From Schizophyllum amplum (lineage: Eukaryota > Basidiomycota > Agaricomycetes > Agaricales > Schizophyllaceae): DNA of 64,000 nucleotides. The position numbers were made by a program, and so were the translations under genes. A model generated the notes under the pieces. It ran no database searches, was not told the origin of the DNA, and worked only from the letters and a program-made list of their open reading frames with translations. The DNA lies in contig VDMD01000006.1 of NCBI GenBank assembly GCA_007026445.1, positions 496,001-560,000 of the forward strand, in the 5' to 3' direction. Positions within the stretch are counted from its first letter, which is position 1; the number at the start of each line of letters is the position of its first letter. Of this stretch, positions 26,842 through 37,684 are shown piece after piece.

Positions 26842-28721
26842 ATGTGGAAGCCCGCGACACGTCAAGTCACAGGGACAAACGATGGTACGTGGCCTAAATT
26901 TTATGTGCAGAGTCGGCGATGCTTATGCTCCGTCAGTTCCTCTTGGTGCGCGCCGCCGTTTTGGACCCGCGCCCGCCGAAGAGTCTGCTCCGCCTCAGCT
27001 TGCACAACCATCTCCTTCTGCGTATCCGCGTCCTCAAAGCACGGACGACAGTCCCAGGCGTGGCCGGGAAACGTCGATAGAGCAGGATGCGAAAGGTAAG
27101 CAGAACCGCTTTCCTGACTGACGCATATTGCTACTATGCGATTGCATCTGCAACACACCTAGCGAGCTTATAGCTGCGGTGATATCTTCCTCGAACGCGA
27201 TTGCAGTCTAATGGGCGTAGAGGCCGTTGTACAGACGCAATACTAGTCCTATCGCTGTCCGCTGATCCATCTGACCCATCACTAATCGCCTTCTGCTGAC
27301 CCCATTGACGCATTTACTGACCATAACTTGACTTTCTGTTCTCCCACTAGCTGACCCGAACGCTCCTCGCAAGCGGCGTAGCCGTTGGGGCGACGCTAAG
27401 AGCGAGATTCCTGGTCTTCCGACGGCTATCTCTTCCACTGGTGTTTCTCAGGCTCAGCTCGACAACTACGCCATCCATCTCCGTCTCGAAGAGATCAACC
27501 GCAAGTTGCGTCTGAACGACTTTGTGCCTCCTGAACGCGAGCGGTGCGTGACACGTTTTCATTCATCCTTGCATTCTTACTCATGTCGTGTTCACAGCTC
27601 TCCATCTCCACCCCCGACGTACGATGCTCATGGTCGTCGTACAAACACCCGCGAAGTCCGCTATCGCAAGAAGCTGGAGGACGAGCGTATCCGCCTCGTC
27701 GACCGCGCTATGAAAAACGACCCCAACTTCCGCCCGCCCGTCGAGTATCAGCAGCAAAAGCGCTCGCAGCGTCCCTCCGAAAAAGTCTACATTCCCGTCA
27801 AGGAATTCCCCGAGATCAACTTCTTCGGTCTCCTCGTCGGCCCTCGCGGGAACAGTCTGAAGAAGATGGAACGCGAGAGTGGGGCGAAAATCAGCATCAG
27901 AGGGAAGGGTAGCGTGAAGGAGGGCAAGTCGCGTCCCGACCAGTTCGCCGACGATGCGGAGGAGGATCTCCACTGTCTCGTTATGGCAGACACGGACGAG
28001 AAAGTCAGCACTTGCGTCAGGCTCATAAACAGGGTCATTGAGACGGTGCGTTCTACCTGTTGTTCTTATCAACCTGGCTTTGACAATATGACAGGCAGCA
28101 TCCACTCCTGAAGGCCAGAACGACCACAAGCGTAACCAGCTGCGCGAGCTGGCTGCACTCAACGGTACCCTGCGCGATGACGAAAACCAGATTTGCCAGA
28201 ACTGTGGAGGCATTGGCCATCGCAAGTTTGATTGTCCCGAGCAGCGCAACTTCACCGCCAACATCATCTGTCGCGTTTGCGGGAGCGCCGGCCACATGGC
28301 GCGCGATTGTACCGTCAACAAGGACCCCGCCATGCTCGCCAGCATGAACCAGTCGCCCAACGGGGGTGGCATGGACCTCATCCAGCGCAGCGGCTTCGAC
28401 TCGGAGTATGCGAACCTCATGGCGGAGCTCGGCGAGAACACTGCTGGAGGCGCTGTCGACCAGGGCCGTGGCTCGTGGTCCGGGACGCCCGGGAACGACA
28501 TTACCGGCAGCGGCACGAACATTCCACCGTGGCGCCGCCCGGAGAACTGGACGCAGCCGAGCCAGCAGCAGAACCAGGGGTACCGCCCGCCGGCGCCGTA
28601 CGGCGGCTACACGGGCAGCGGCTTCTGGGCAGGTTACAACCAGCAGCCGGACTACAACGCCAACGCCAACAACTACGCGTCGTACTACCAGGGGCAGTAT
28701 GCGCAGCAGCAGGGCGTCTGA
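26842..28721 (+). CDS. MSL5: Branchpoint-bridging protein (SF1/Msl5)
   Basis: Splicing factor that binds the intron branchpoint and contacts the U2AF/3' splice-site complex. ATG 26842 opens [14 protein letters not shown], joined after an intron to [13 protein letters not shown]. Next come the basic KRRSRWGD motif (the UHM-ligand-like SRWG box), a conserved helical region ([19 protein letters not shown]), the KH/QUA2 domain ([40 protein letters not shown]) and two CCHC zinc knuckles, [14 protein letters not shown] and [14 protein letters not shown]. The tail is Gly/Pro/Tyr/Gln-rich and ends YAQQQGV. Six or so exons. Length and order match fungal SF1. The gene itself is interrupted by the short introns this factor recognises. 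Confidence 0.96.
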
Positions 28722-29413
28722 TCTTCTCATCTCTCACCTTTCGCACCAACGGGTTTTCGACACTGATCCGCTTCCACTCAACGCCCACTTCTGACGATCG
28801 ACCAGCATAACATAATATCACTGAACGTCGCCCTCTGTCGCCCCCGTTATCTAGCAATCGTCTTTTTACAGCCCTGCCCAGTACTCGCCAACGCCATCCG
28901 ACGCCGCGCCGCCCGCCCTCAGATAACTTTCGCCCAGCCAACCACCATGGCGGTTCTAACAACCCATCGCAGCTACGCATCGCCCCTGTGTTGGCGATCT
29001 ATTATTCATTCACGCAGCATCATCTCGTTTTCGACAGGAGCAACGGCTGCCGCGAGCGCCTTCGCGACTGTATGTAGCAGTCGGTTTCCTAACCCACTGA
29101 CCTCGTCGGGCTTGTGCAGACTGTAGCCGAAGTGTTTAGTTTTACTCTATCTTGGTCGATGTATAAAACGACTCAACGTTGAAAGGCATGATGAATGTGT
29201 TTGAGTGTGAGCTTAGTGTGAGCAAGGTCTATATCCCGCTGTCCGGGCTTTCAGACAAGTTCTGCGAGGACATAGTTGAGCCAATGAAGAGCCGATGGTT
29301 GCGAATGCTTGCGTCTGTGGGTCCTTGGTGGGTCTCGCCTTCCAAATCCGGCAAATTCTTACAAACATCAACAACCGCGAAAATGTGCGCTCAGCCGCTC
29401 ACATCGAGCCGCC
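28722..29413. other. Intergenic region
   Basis: 3' flank of BBP and promoter of the small complex I gene; no coding signal or TATA box recognised. Confidence 0.5.
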
Positions 29414-30090
29414 ATGTCGAACGACGACGTCAAGGCCGCCATTAAGGGTGAGTGCGCTGTCCTTGCCGTCGTCGCGTATTCTGACTGTTGAGTTTCTACC
29501 TTTGCCGTCGTCCTTCACCCTCTTGAACTCTTTCCTACCCGACTGTTGTGCCCGGTATAACCCGCGTCCATTCTCCTGCTCCTCTACGGCCTTCCCTGCG
29601 TGCCCCGGGCTTCTTGTCTCGCGACCTACCCTCGGTTTATTGTCTGTCTCTTGCCCTCTCTACCTCGCCTCACCCAGCCAAATACGAGGAGCGCGACCAC
29701 ATCATCCGCGAGCAGTGGGTCAAGGCGATGGAGGCGCGTCTCGTGCGCGAGGAGCTCCAGAAGTGCCACCGCGCGGAGGGCGTGAACCAGCAGGAGAACT
29801 GCAAGTGGCTCGCGGAGAAGTACATGGAGAAGCTGGAGGGTAGCAGGGTGAGTGATCGGGTTCTCGTGCGCGGCTATTTGGGTTGTGCGCGCCGTTTGAG
29901 TTCTGGCTTTTGGTTGCGCACGCCGTAGGCTTTTGGCTTCTGGCTGGGCGTCCCGTAGGCTTTTGGCTGGATGCGCTGGGTGCTTTTGGCTGTGCGCGTC
30001 ATGGAGGCTGCGTATCATCGACTAAGGGTTGTCTGCTGTAGATGTTGACCTTCTTTGCAGATAAAGGGCTTCAAGACTGTCGACGTGTAG
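29414..30090 (+). CDS. Mitochondrial complex I subunit, NDUFB10/PDSW-like
   Basis: Small accessory subunit of NADH:ubiquinone oxidoreductase (the 12-kDa type in Neurospora). Three exons give about 77 residues: MSNDDVKAAIK, then after a 234-nt intron KYEERDHIIREQWVKAMEAR followed by LVREELQKCHRAEGVNQQEN and CKWLAEKYMEKL, and a last exon IKGFKTVDV with the TAG at 30088-30090. The Cys pair in the KCH...ENC stretch and the YEERD...REQWVKAMEAR core are the family signature. No cleavable presequence, as expected. The first intron is much longer than the usual about 55 nt. An upstream in-frame Met at about 29548 would read through that intron and is rejected. Confidence 0.88.
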
Positions 30091-30354
30091 CAGGCCTTGG
30101 CTATAGAATTCCATCTGCTGGTCCGGGAACCCATAGATTGTGTGAAGGATAGCTGGTACCTCAAGACCATCAATATACTACCCCTTCGAACATGGCCTGT
30201 GCACGCTGCTGCCCAGATCTCTTTTGACGACGGGACATCCGTCGACCCTGCTGTGCTGACCCTTCCGCTTGACAGGTCGATGTCGTTGCTTGGCTGGATC
30301 AGTACTATGAAGGTGAGCCCCCTTCCTGTCCCAAGCTTCCCCATCCTCTTGTCT

Positions 30355-30441
30355 TCCAATGATGCACGAATTTTAATTAGACTACGAACGGGCGCCTCGT
30401 GCGCTTCGTCGTGAATGCAAACTTATTCCTGAGCCTCTTCA
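30355..30441 (+). repeat. Direct repeat, copy 1 (intron 3' end plus exon start)
   Basis: The first 36 bases (30355-30390) are identical to 30615-30650; weaker similarity continues to about 30441. The identical block spans the acceptor ...TTTTAATTAG and the first codons of the exon. Confidence 0.85.
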
Positions 30442-30614
30442 CTCCCCGCATACTCTTCGTCCGCGCACCATGCTAACCGTCATCCAGGTCTCTATCAGGT
30501 CTCCGTACAACGCCGTGCGGCGCGGCCATGACGAGTTCTCATTCGCAAGGGGACTAGCGTTCTTCTGGTAAGTGTCTTTTTATCCATCGCGACCGTCTTT
30601 CGCCCTTCATCGCC

Positions 30615-30702
30615 TCCAATGATGCACGAATTTTAATTAGACTACGAACGAACGCATACGTGCGCTTCGTCTTGAATTCAATCCCATTCCTGACCATCTT
30701 CG
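30615..30702 (+). repeat. Direct repeat, copy 2
   Basis: Second copy, 260 bases downstream of the first. It carries a one-base insertion just after the identical block and has lost the reading frame of copy 1. Confidence 0.85.
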
Positions 30703-30830
30703 CTTGCACATCTATCCTTTGTTCCTGGTGTCGCTAACTGTCGTTAAGCAGATGCGATTCATCGGCGCTGGTGGCCTACTCGCATTTTACCAAGCCAGAG
30801 CTGAAGAAGCGCTCAACCGCCTAGCGTGAG

Positions 30831-31161
30831 CACAGTGATCCCTTCGAGGAAACGACTCACTTTCAAGCTTTGTGCATACTCAACTCAGGCTAAAGTACAC
30901 AGTCGAGTAGCAGACATAGCTATCGTTACGTCCCCCGCAATACACATATCGTTCTACTCTTTGTGCGTGGACGAGGAGCGATCGAAGGAAGAATCATTGC
31001 TGCTGTCGCGCTTGTTGGGCGGAATTTCTGCGCTTGTGACTTGTCCGCAGGCCTCCCGCTGCCAGTCCGCTGCGCCGGCTGGGAGCTGTTTGTATTGCAG
31101 CGCGCGTGGGATGATGCATCTGATCAGAGATCAGAGATGGGTGACGTCACGGCTGTAAACA
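30831..31161. other. Region upstream of the hybrid histidine kinase
   Basis: No gene recognised. It contains the palindrome GTGACGTCAC at 31141-31150. Confidence 0.45.
31142..31149. promoter_or_regulatory. CRE/ATF-type palindrome TGACGTCA
   Basis: A perfect 8-bp CRE inside the 10-bp palindrome GTGACGTCAC, 12 nt before the proposed ATG of the histidine kinase. In fungi such sites bind Atf1/CREB-type bZIP proteins; binding here is inferred. Confidence 0.45.
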
Positions 31162-34100
31162 GTGAATGGAAAGGGAAGAACCCCAGAAAGGCAAAAGGGC
31201 AGGCTTGCCCACACTGTCATCATACCAATGCCGGCGAGGACGACGGCCCCAACGACGACGAGCGCCGTCGCAAGCAGCGACGCGCCCTTCTTTTCGCCGC
31301 CGCCGACGACGCCGAGCCCCCCGCGAGCAGCACGACCACGGCGCCGGCGAGCGACGCGCCCATCCACCGCGCCAGAAAGGGACGCGTCCACCGCCTTCCT
31401 TCCCTCCTTTCCATCCGGACACGGTCTCGTTTTGGCTGAGTACGAGGCTCCCTATGTCCCGGAGGACCCTCTGCTCCGCCCATTCGAGCATATGCAGACA
31501 GTCAGAGAGGACGACTCGGACCACACGCTGGCAGGTGCGCGCATACACCGTTGCGTGAACGCAAGGCGCTCATTTCTCTTTCAGATGGAATTCATCGCGC
31601 TTCCGTTCCTACTGCGGACGAGCCCAGCTCGGGCGCAGGCTCATCGCAAGATACCTATGATCTGCCAGAATACAACTGGGCGACCTTCATGGACCTCTAT
31701 GCTGCCGGGCGCTGGAACTCGTTTCGCATACCACGTTTCCCGTTACCACATGTCGTCTCATCCATTACAGTCCAGCACTCATACTCTGAGCCCAGACCCC
31801 AGGACGACCGGCCGGCGGCCCTCACCAAGGCAAGCGCCCGACCCATCAGCGATGAACCATCTCCTAAGCCAGCAACACCAACGCTCAATACGGGGAAGAT
31901 ATTCCGCCCCAATGCTCCCAGTCTCAAGGGTCTTCCCTCTCAGCGTTTCCGCAATTCATTCTCCTCTGCTCCCTCCAACGGGTACTCGAGCCCAATCAAG
32001 TATCCTACCATCAGCTCCTCGCACAATGCCGACATACAGGCTCAGGCCGCCACAGTCAGGATGGCCTCTCAATTCGCGGATGTTTCTCCTCTCGCGCTGC
32101 CATCGCCGGAGCACGAGCTGACAGATCCGATGCACGGTATCACCGCCACAGTGCCAGGCTCACATCTGCCAGACGGTCATCGAGACAAGTACAAGAAGAG
32201 CAATCTGGCGAGATATGAGTACTGGGGCGGGATGCAAGATGTGGAGACCGTACTGGAAGCGCAAGACGATCACCCATCTCCTACCTCCCCATCATCCTGC
32301 GCGGAATCCTCTATGCGAACTTCGACGTCGCCATCACCTTCAAATGGGTCCACAGCATGTACAATGACGACCACAGACGCTACGTCCGTCGCGACGACAG
32401 AATCTGCATCACCACCGTGGAAGAGCGGCATCGTGTCGCACGACTCGTTGCCCCCTCCTGCGACAATGCCATCACGTCAGGTCACGGTGGACGACGAGCC
32501 AGGGGACTACTTCGGCACGCCAAAAGACAACACCCGTAGGATGACGAGATCCCCAATCTCGCTTGAAGCTTCGCCCTACTCGTCTGCCGTGACCTCGAGC
32601 TCTCCCAGTCCCAACGTCGTTGGCATCGACACGACGATGTCAGCACCTTTGGTCCCGAGACGAGCGAGTCTTATGCGTCAAGTGTCGGCGCCGCTGCCAT
32701 CGAAAATCATCGCGCCACCGCAATTACAACGCACTCGCACACCACAAGAGAGCCACATCGTGCGCCAGTCTGCCGAAGCGGAGGAGCGGTATCACAAATA
32801 CGGCTATCTACGCGCGCCGAAGCCACCTACTGAGAAGGAGCGGAAACGCGATCTGTACAAGTTCAATATTTGGCGAACATACTCGGATCCCAGCTTTGAT
32901 CGCATAGTCCGCCTAGTGAGCTCTTGTCCAGCATCGTGCCAGGTAATTCGGCTGACGACGTCGTTAGGTGTACATGGTCTTCCAGCCGAAAGGTATCCAA
33001 TATGTGACCATATCGCTCATTGATGCTGAAGAAGAGTGAGGCGCCTCCTTGTATCGTCATGCCTTGCACTCACCTTTCTCAGATGGTTCAAATCCGTTGC
33101 CGGGTTTCGGTTAGAAGGCTTCGATCGCGCATCCAGCTTCACCGGACATGCTATTCTTCAAAGGTTAGTTTCATTATCTTCATGGATTTCTCTCATCTAA
33201 AAGGACCGTTGTTACAGCAACGACGAGCCCATGATTGTGTTGGATGCCCACCGGGACTGGAGATTCGCCCGCAGCGTAAGACCTTCGCGTCGTACACGAC
33301 CATACACATGTCATTAACTTGCTGTAGCCGCTCGTCACAGGACCACCAGGGATCAGGTTCTACGCAGGATCGCCGTTGCGCACGAACAATGGGTACAACA
33401 TCGGCGCTTTGACTGTGATGTCGACCAACCCCCGACCGGACTTTTCACCGTCGGAACGGCAGACGCTGAAGGAGTTTGCGGCTATTGTGATGCGCGAGTT
33501 TGAGTTGTGGAAGGATAAGGTATGTGTGCCCAAGTCTCCCTGTGGACAGCCTCACCAATCCTTGCTTCAGATTCAACTGCGTATCCGGGACAAAATCCAG
33601 AGCTCGGTGCGTATGTTCCTTGGCGTGCTGGTAACATGGACTTGACGCGGCCTCTAGATGGCCGATTTCAGTCGCGAATGCTTGGAACTCAATTACGAGG
33701 TCGGCTCACACGCTGCACCCACCTCGGGTGTTTCGATGGAGGTCGTTTATGACCGCGCGGCAAAGCTGGTCAAGCAAACTCTTGACGTGGACGACTGTAA
33801 GGTGCTCGACTTCTCACACGGGGACGTGCTCGACACTATGGGCGACGAGCCGCACGCGGAAAGTAGCTCGGTCTCCATCATCACTTACCAGGGCACTGGC
33901 GTACCGACAACGAGCAAGCCTCTGACGCCGGAGCAGTTGAGGTTAATCAACAGCTGTATGTCCCAAGGGCTGAGAGTCGTGGAAGTGAGGCTGACGACGT
34001 GGGACATGCAGACTTTGAGAAACACTCCAAGGGCCGGGTCATCGAGCCTATGGAATCGATTCTGCGGACGACGTTCACGGAGATCTTGCCAACTGACATC

Positions 34101-36537
34101 CAGTATGCGCTCACGGTGCCTATCTACAACATCGACAAACGGCCGTTTGCGCTCATATGTGCGTATAATCTGGAGAAGAAGGATAACATTCGTTATGTGA
34201 GTCTCAGCACACATGACGGTGACCAGTGCTGACCATATCTCTTGTTGCAGTTGGAAGGGCACGAGCTTTCGTTCCTCCGGGCTATTGGTGTTATCATCTT
34301 GAGCGCTGTATTGAAGAGAAAGATGATACTTGCGGACAAGTACGCGTCTACCAGTTTCTGTTCGAACCGTGACTGACCCTCGGCGTAGTGCGAAGAGCTT
34401 GTTCATCTCCAACATCTCGCATGAGCTTCGAACGCCGCTCCATGGCATTCTCGGCGCGGCAGACATGCTTACTTACGACGGATCGTTGACCGACAACCAG
34501 TTGGCCTCCTTGGCAACCGTCAAGGCATGCGGACACTCCCTCATAGAGGTGCGTGCTGCGCGACTCTTATTTTATATTTCAGAACCGATCTGGTACCAAC
34601 AGGTCGTCGACCACGTCTTGGACTTCACCAAGTTGAGCGGCAATAATTCTCGGTCGGGCGGCGTGGAGAACGTGCTTGTCCCAACTGCGGTGGACCTCGT
34701 CACCCTGTTCGAGGAGTCTATTGACGGGTGTTGGGTCGGGCACTGCGCGCGAACTTTGGTGGCGGAAGAATCTGCAACAGCAATTGGGAGCCTCTACTCT
34801 CCGCCGGAGACCGATTCTCAGCTGCCGAAGATGCATGTGGAGACAATAACAGACATCGAGCGGAGAGCAGAGGTAAGAATTCTTAGCTTCGCGAAGTGGC
34901 AGATGCAGATGATTTCTACAGGGATGGAAGGTGAAGTGCGAGAAGGGCGGCATACGCAGGGTTCTTATGAACATTCTCGGGAACAGGTAGGTAGTGCTGC
35001 ATACCCTGCGGTAATTTGCTGACGGCCTTGTTCAGTTTGAAGTTCACCAAGCAGGGCTTCGTCCTCGTACGACTGGTCGAGCTCCCTATCTTGGAGGACG
35101 ACCCGCAGGACAAAGTCAAGCTGGAATTGTCCGTTACCGATACCGGCAAGGGCATCAGCAAGGAGTTCATGCAAAGCTCGCTCTTCCATCCGTTTGCCCA
35201 GCAAGACCATCATCAAGCGGGGACGGGACTCGGGCTCGCGATCGTGAAGTCTATCGTGCAGTCCATGGGGGGCTACATCGAGGTCGCCAGCGAGGAGAGC
35301 AAAGGCACCGAGGTCAAGGTGACCTTCTTCGCGGAGCTGGTCAACGACGGCAAACCCACGGCGTCTGAGGAGCCGCTCAAGTTAGACGAAGACGACCCAC
35401 CGGTGGTCTCCTTACATGGGTTCGACAACGGCGAACGCGGCACCCGAGTCCTGCGGGACGTGCTTACGCGGTATCTGACCAGCTGGTTCGGTTTTCGCAT
35501 CGATGAGGCACGACGGGGCAGCGGGCAGATCGTCATTGCCAACAACGACCTCACGCCCTTGATCGAGGCTTTCGACACGCGCAGCTTCTCGCAGGCCTTC
35601 ATCGTCCTCTCTGACTCGCGACAGACGCCCGAGCAGCTTTCCCTCATCAATGAATACGAGCGCCTCGGCGGGTTCTGCCGTGTCATGTACAAGCCCGGCG
35701 GTCCATCACGGCTGCGCGCTGCGCTGGCTCCTTGCTTGCACTACCTGAACATGCGTCGTCAGGCCGCGGAGGCCTCGCCATGTGGAAGTCTGCCCATGAC
35801 ACCGATGTCGGAGGGCCATGCAAGAGACCTGCTTGTCCCACGACGGCCGGCATTTAGTCGCGCAGTCACTGCTCATCCTACGGCCTTGCATTGGTCTATA
35901 CCGGAGAACCAGGACGTGGAGGAGGAAGATCCCGAAATAGAGGCCCCTACGCTAGCCATCGGCGACGGCGCTGCAACCATCCTCAAGTCGTCCTTGGAGC
36001 CCGAGACCCGGCGAAAAGGCCGCATACTCGTAATCGAGGATAATGTGATCCTGCGCAGAGTGCTGTACGTACTGAGGGATTCGCTGCATTCTTTGCTCAC
36101 ATTTGCGCAGGACGAAATGGATGACGAAGAAGGGTTACGATTTCCTGGACGCCGCTGACGGCCGCCAGGGAGTCGATGTGTACAGGGAACGAGGGCCTTT
36201 CGAGTGAGTTACACGTTCGGTTCAGGTGTGTCTCTTGATTAACGAGATCTGCAGCGTGGTCTTGCTGGATCTTTCCATGCCCGTGCTGGACGGGTTTGGC
36301 GCAACAGTCGAGATCAGGGATCTGGAGTCAACACGCAATACAACACACGCTCGCATCCTCGCTTTGACCGGCCGGTCTTCCTTGGACGATAAGCGGAGGG
36401 CATTCGAGGTACGAGATCGCCCATATCTTTGATTCTGTTGCTCATTCAGACGTCAGGCGGGCGTCGACGGCTACCTCGTCAAGCCCGTGGAATTCTCAAC
36501 ACTTGAGTCCATCTTTCGCAAGTTAGGGCTGGTCTGA
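31162..36537 (+). CDS. GAF-domain hybrid histidine kinase
   Basis: Sensor kinase of a fungal multistep phosphorelay, expected to pass phosphate via an HPt protein; no transmembrane segment is seen, so probably soluble. The first about 550 residues are Ser/Pro-rich and disordered, with a conserved island (YDLPEYNWATFMDLYAAGRW). Then a GAF domain (YMVFQPKGIQYVTISLIDAE, FRLEGFDRASSFTGHAIL, IRFYAGSPLRTNNGYNIGAL) and a second GAF-like part ending LKRKMILAD. H-box: FISNISHELRTPLHGILGA. N-box: VLMNILGNSLKFTKQG. G-boxes: VTDTGKGISKEF and GTGLGLAIVKS. Receiver domain: ILVIEDN, the phospho-acceptor in VVLLDLSMPVLDGFG, and the conserved Lys in GYLVKPVEF. It ends KLGLV at the TGA of 36535-36537. Around 15 introns, about 1,450-1,500 residues. 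The start at 31162 is tentative. No bilin-type phytochrome PHY domain was seen. Confidence 0.88.
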
Positions 36538-36937
36538 CGATCACCCTTGCTCTTATGATTTACGCACACCCTACATGCCCTTCTTTTCTATCTCATCGTC
36601 GCGTTTGGTCTGGCACGGGAGCTCCGTCCCTTTCAGCTTCTGCGCGTCGTGCTCGGGACTTTGCTTCTTGCGTCTGTGTATATATTAGCTCATGTCGTAC
36701 GTACGCTCATCTACGCTCGCCGCTGACTTTTGAGATGGGTCTTAATTTTGTACATAGTGACGCTTTCCTCGCATTGGCATGTCAATTACCATACTGTAGC
36801 ATCATATGTATCTGGGTTGGTCTCTTGTGTTTTTAGCCCTGCTGGTCTCAATCGAAACTGTGTATTCGACTTTTACAGGCGACGTGCGCGGTGCCGGTGG
36901 ACACTGGAATGACGGTCGCGCTATTGGGCCGGCGTAC
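36538..36937. other. Convergent 3' region
   Basis: 3' flanks of the histidine kinase (plus) and the small Thr-rich gene (minus); nothing else seen. Confidence 0.5.
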
Positions 36938-37396
36938 CTACGCAGGGACAGTGATTGTCACCGGCTCTCCCATAACTGTCGTCGCCCATTCTGTCCACGT
37001 TCCCGTCAGCATCGGATTCGCCACGGTTGTGTAGTCTGTGTGAGTAACAGTTGTGATGGTGTCGCAGGGCGGGGTATTGGCGGCGCGTGCGTCCATGGTC
37101 GGAGTCGGCGTTGCATAGACGTAGATCGTGCTATGGATAGTCGTAGCTAGAAGGCGGATGGTCAAGATCAAATGCCAGCGTGCCGATACTGTTTCAAAAT
37201 ACCTCCGTCTATAGTCACTGTGATAGTCGTCCCTGGGTAAGGATAGTATGTCGTCGCGCTCGTCGTAACGTATGTTTCGCAGTATGTTCTGTCCAGGTTC
37301 ATCAGCAGGTCATAATGTCCTTTAACGTCGTACGTACGTCCCGCTGGCGTACACAGAAAGCGCTAAGGAAGCGGTGATCAATAGCTCGGTCAGCAT
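36938..37396 (-). CDS. Small secreted Thr-rich protein
   Basis: Three exons give about 118 residues. Exon 1 (from ATG 37396) encodes the signal peptide MLTELLITASLALSVYASG. After a 49-nt intron (GTACGT...GGACAG) comes TYCETYVTTSATTYYPYPGT, and after a second intron (donor GTATTT, acceptor CTTCTAG) TIHSTIYVYATPTPT, then NTPPCDTITTVTHTDYTTVA and a stop at 36938. The mature chain is about one quarter Thr, which predicts heavy O-mannosylation, and has only two cysteines. I know no function; it resembles the Thr-rich stalks of fungal wall proteins but has no GPI signal. A TATA-like GTATATGA lies about 80 nt upstream (37478-37484). Confidence 0.65.
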
Positions 37397-37684
37397 GACC
37401 TACGGGCAGGGGAAAGTAGGACGAGTACGACTGGCAGGGCGCGGCGACGAGATGCATCGACATGATGCGAAGCCCTCATATACAAGCTTGGGCGGCAACG
37501 CGAGGCCGTCTCCGTCCAAGGCGGTCACGGGCCTGAAGTCAATGCATGACAGCTATCACTCTGCCCTGCTGATAGACGGCGGTCAGAGTCAAGAACGTGA
37601 ACTCTTGCGTTACTGCCAACTTAACAAGGCACTGTCAATAACATGTTCAAATTCAACGAGACGCACTGCATGCAGGTACAACAA

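Larger units (their letters stand above)
30276..30830 (+). pseudogene. Decayed coding locus with duplicated intron/exon junction
   Basis: A set of spliceable pieces is present: VDVVAWLDQYYE (30276-30312), a 68-nt intron, and a phase-matched exon from 30381 reading DYERAPRALRRECKLIPEP and on to TMLTVIQVSIRSPYNAVRRG and HDEFSFARGLAFF. The next splice (donor GTAAGT near 30570) would create a stop at once. A second, diverged copy of the exon follows at 30641, with one extra base relative to the first, and then a short frame ending at 30828. I do not recognise the protein. Best read as a gene fragment that has been duplicated and is decaying, though a short real gene ending in FF is possible. Confidence 0.35.

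Noticed and set aside
29548..29928. 126-codon frame extending the complex I subunit upstream
   Set aside because: It reads through a pyrimidine-rich intron; the conserved short N terminus lies at 29414.
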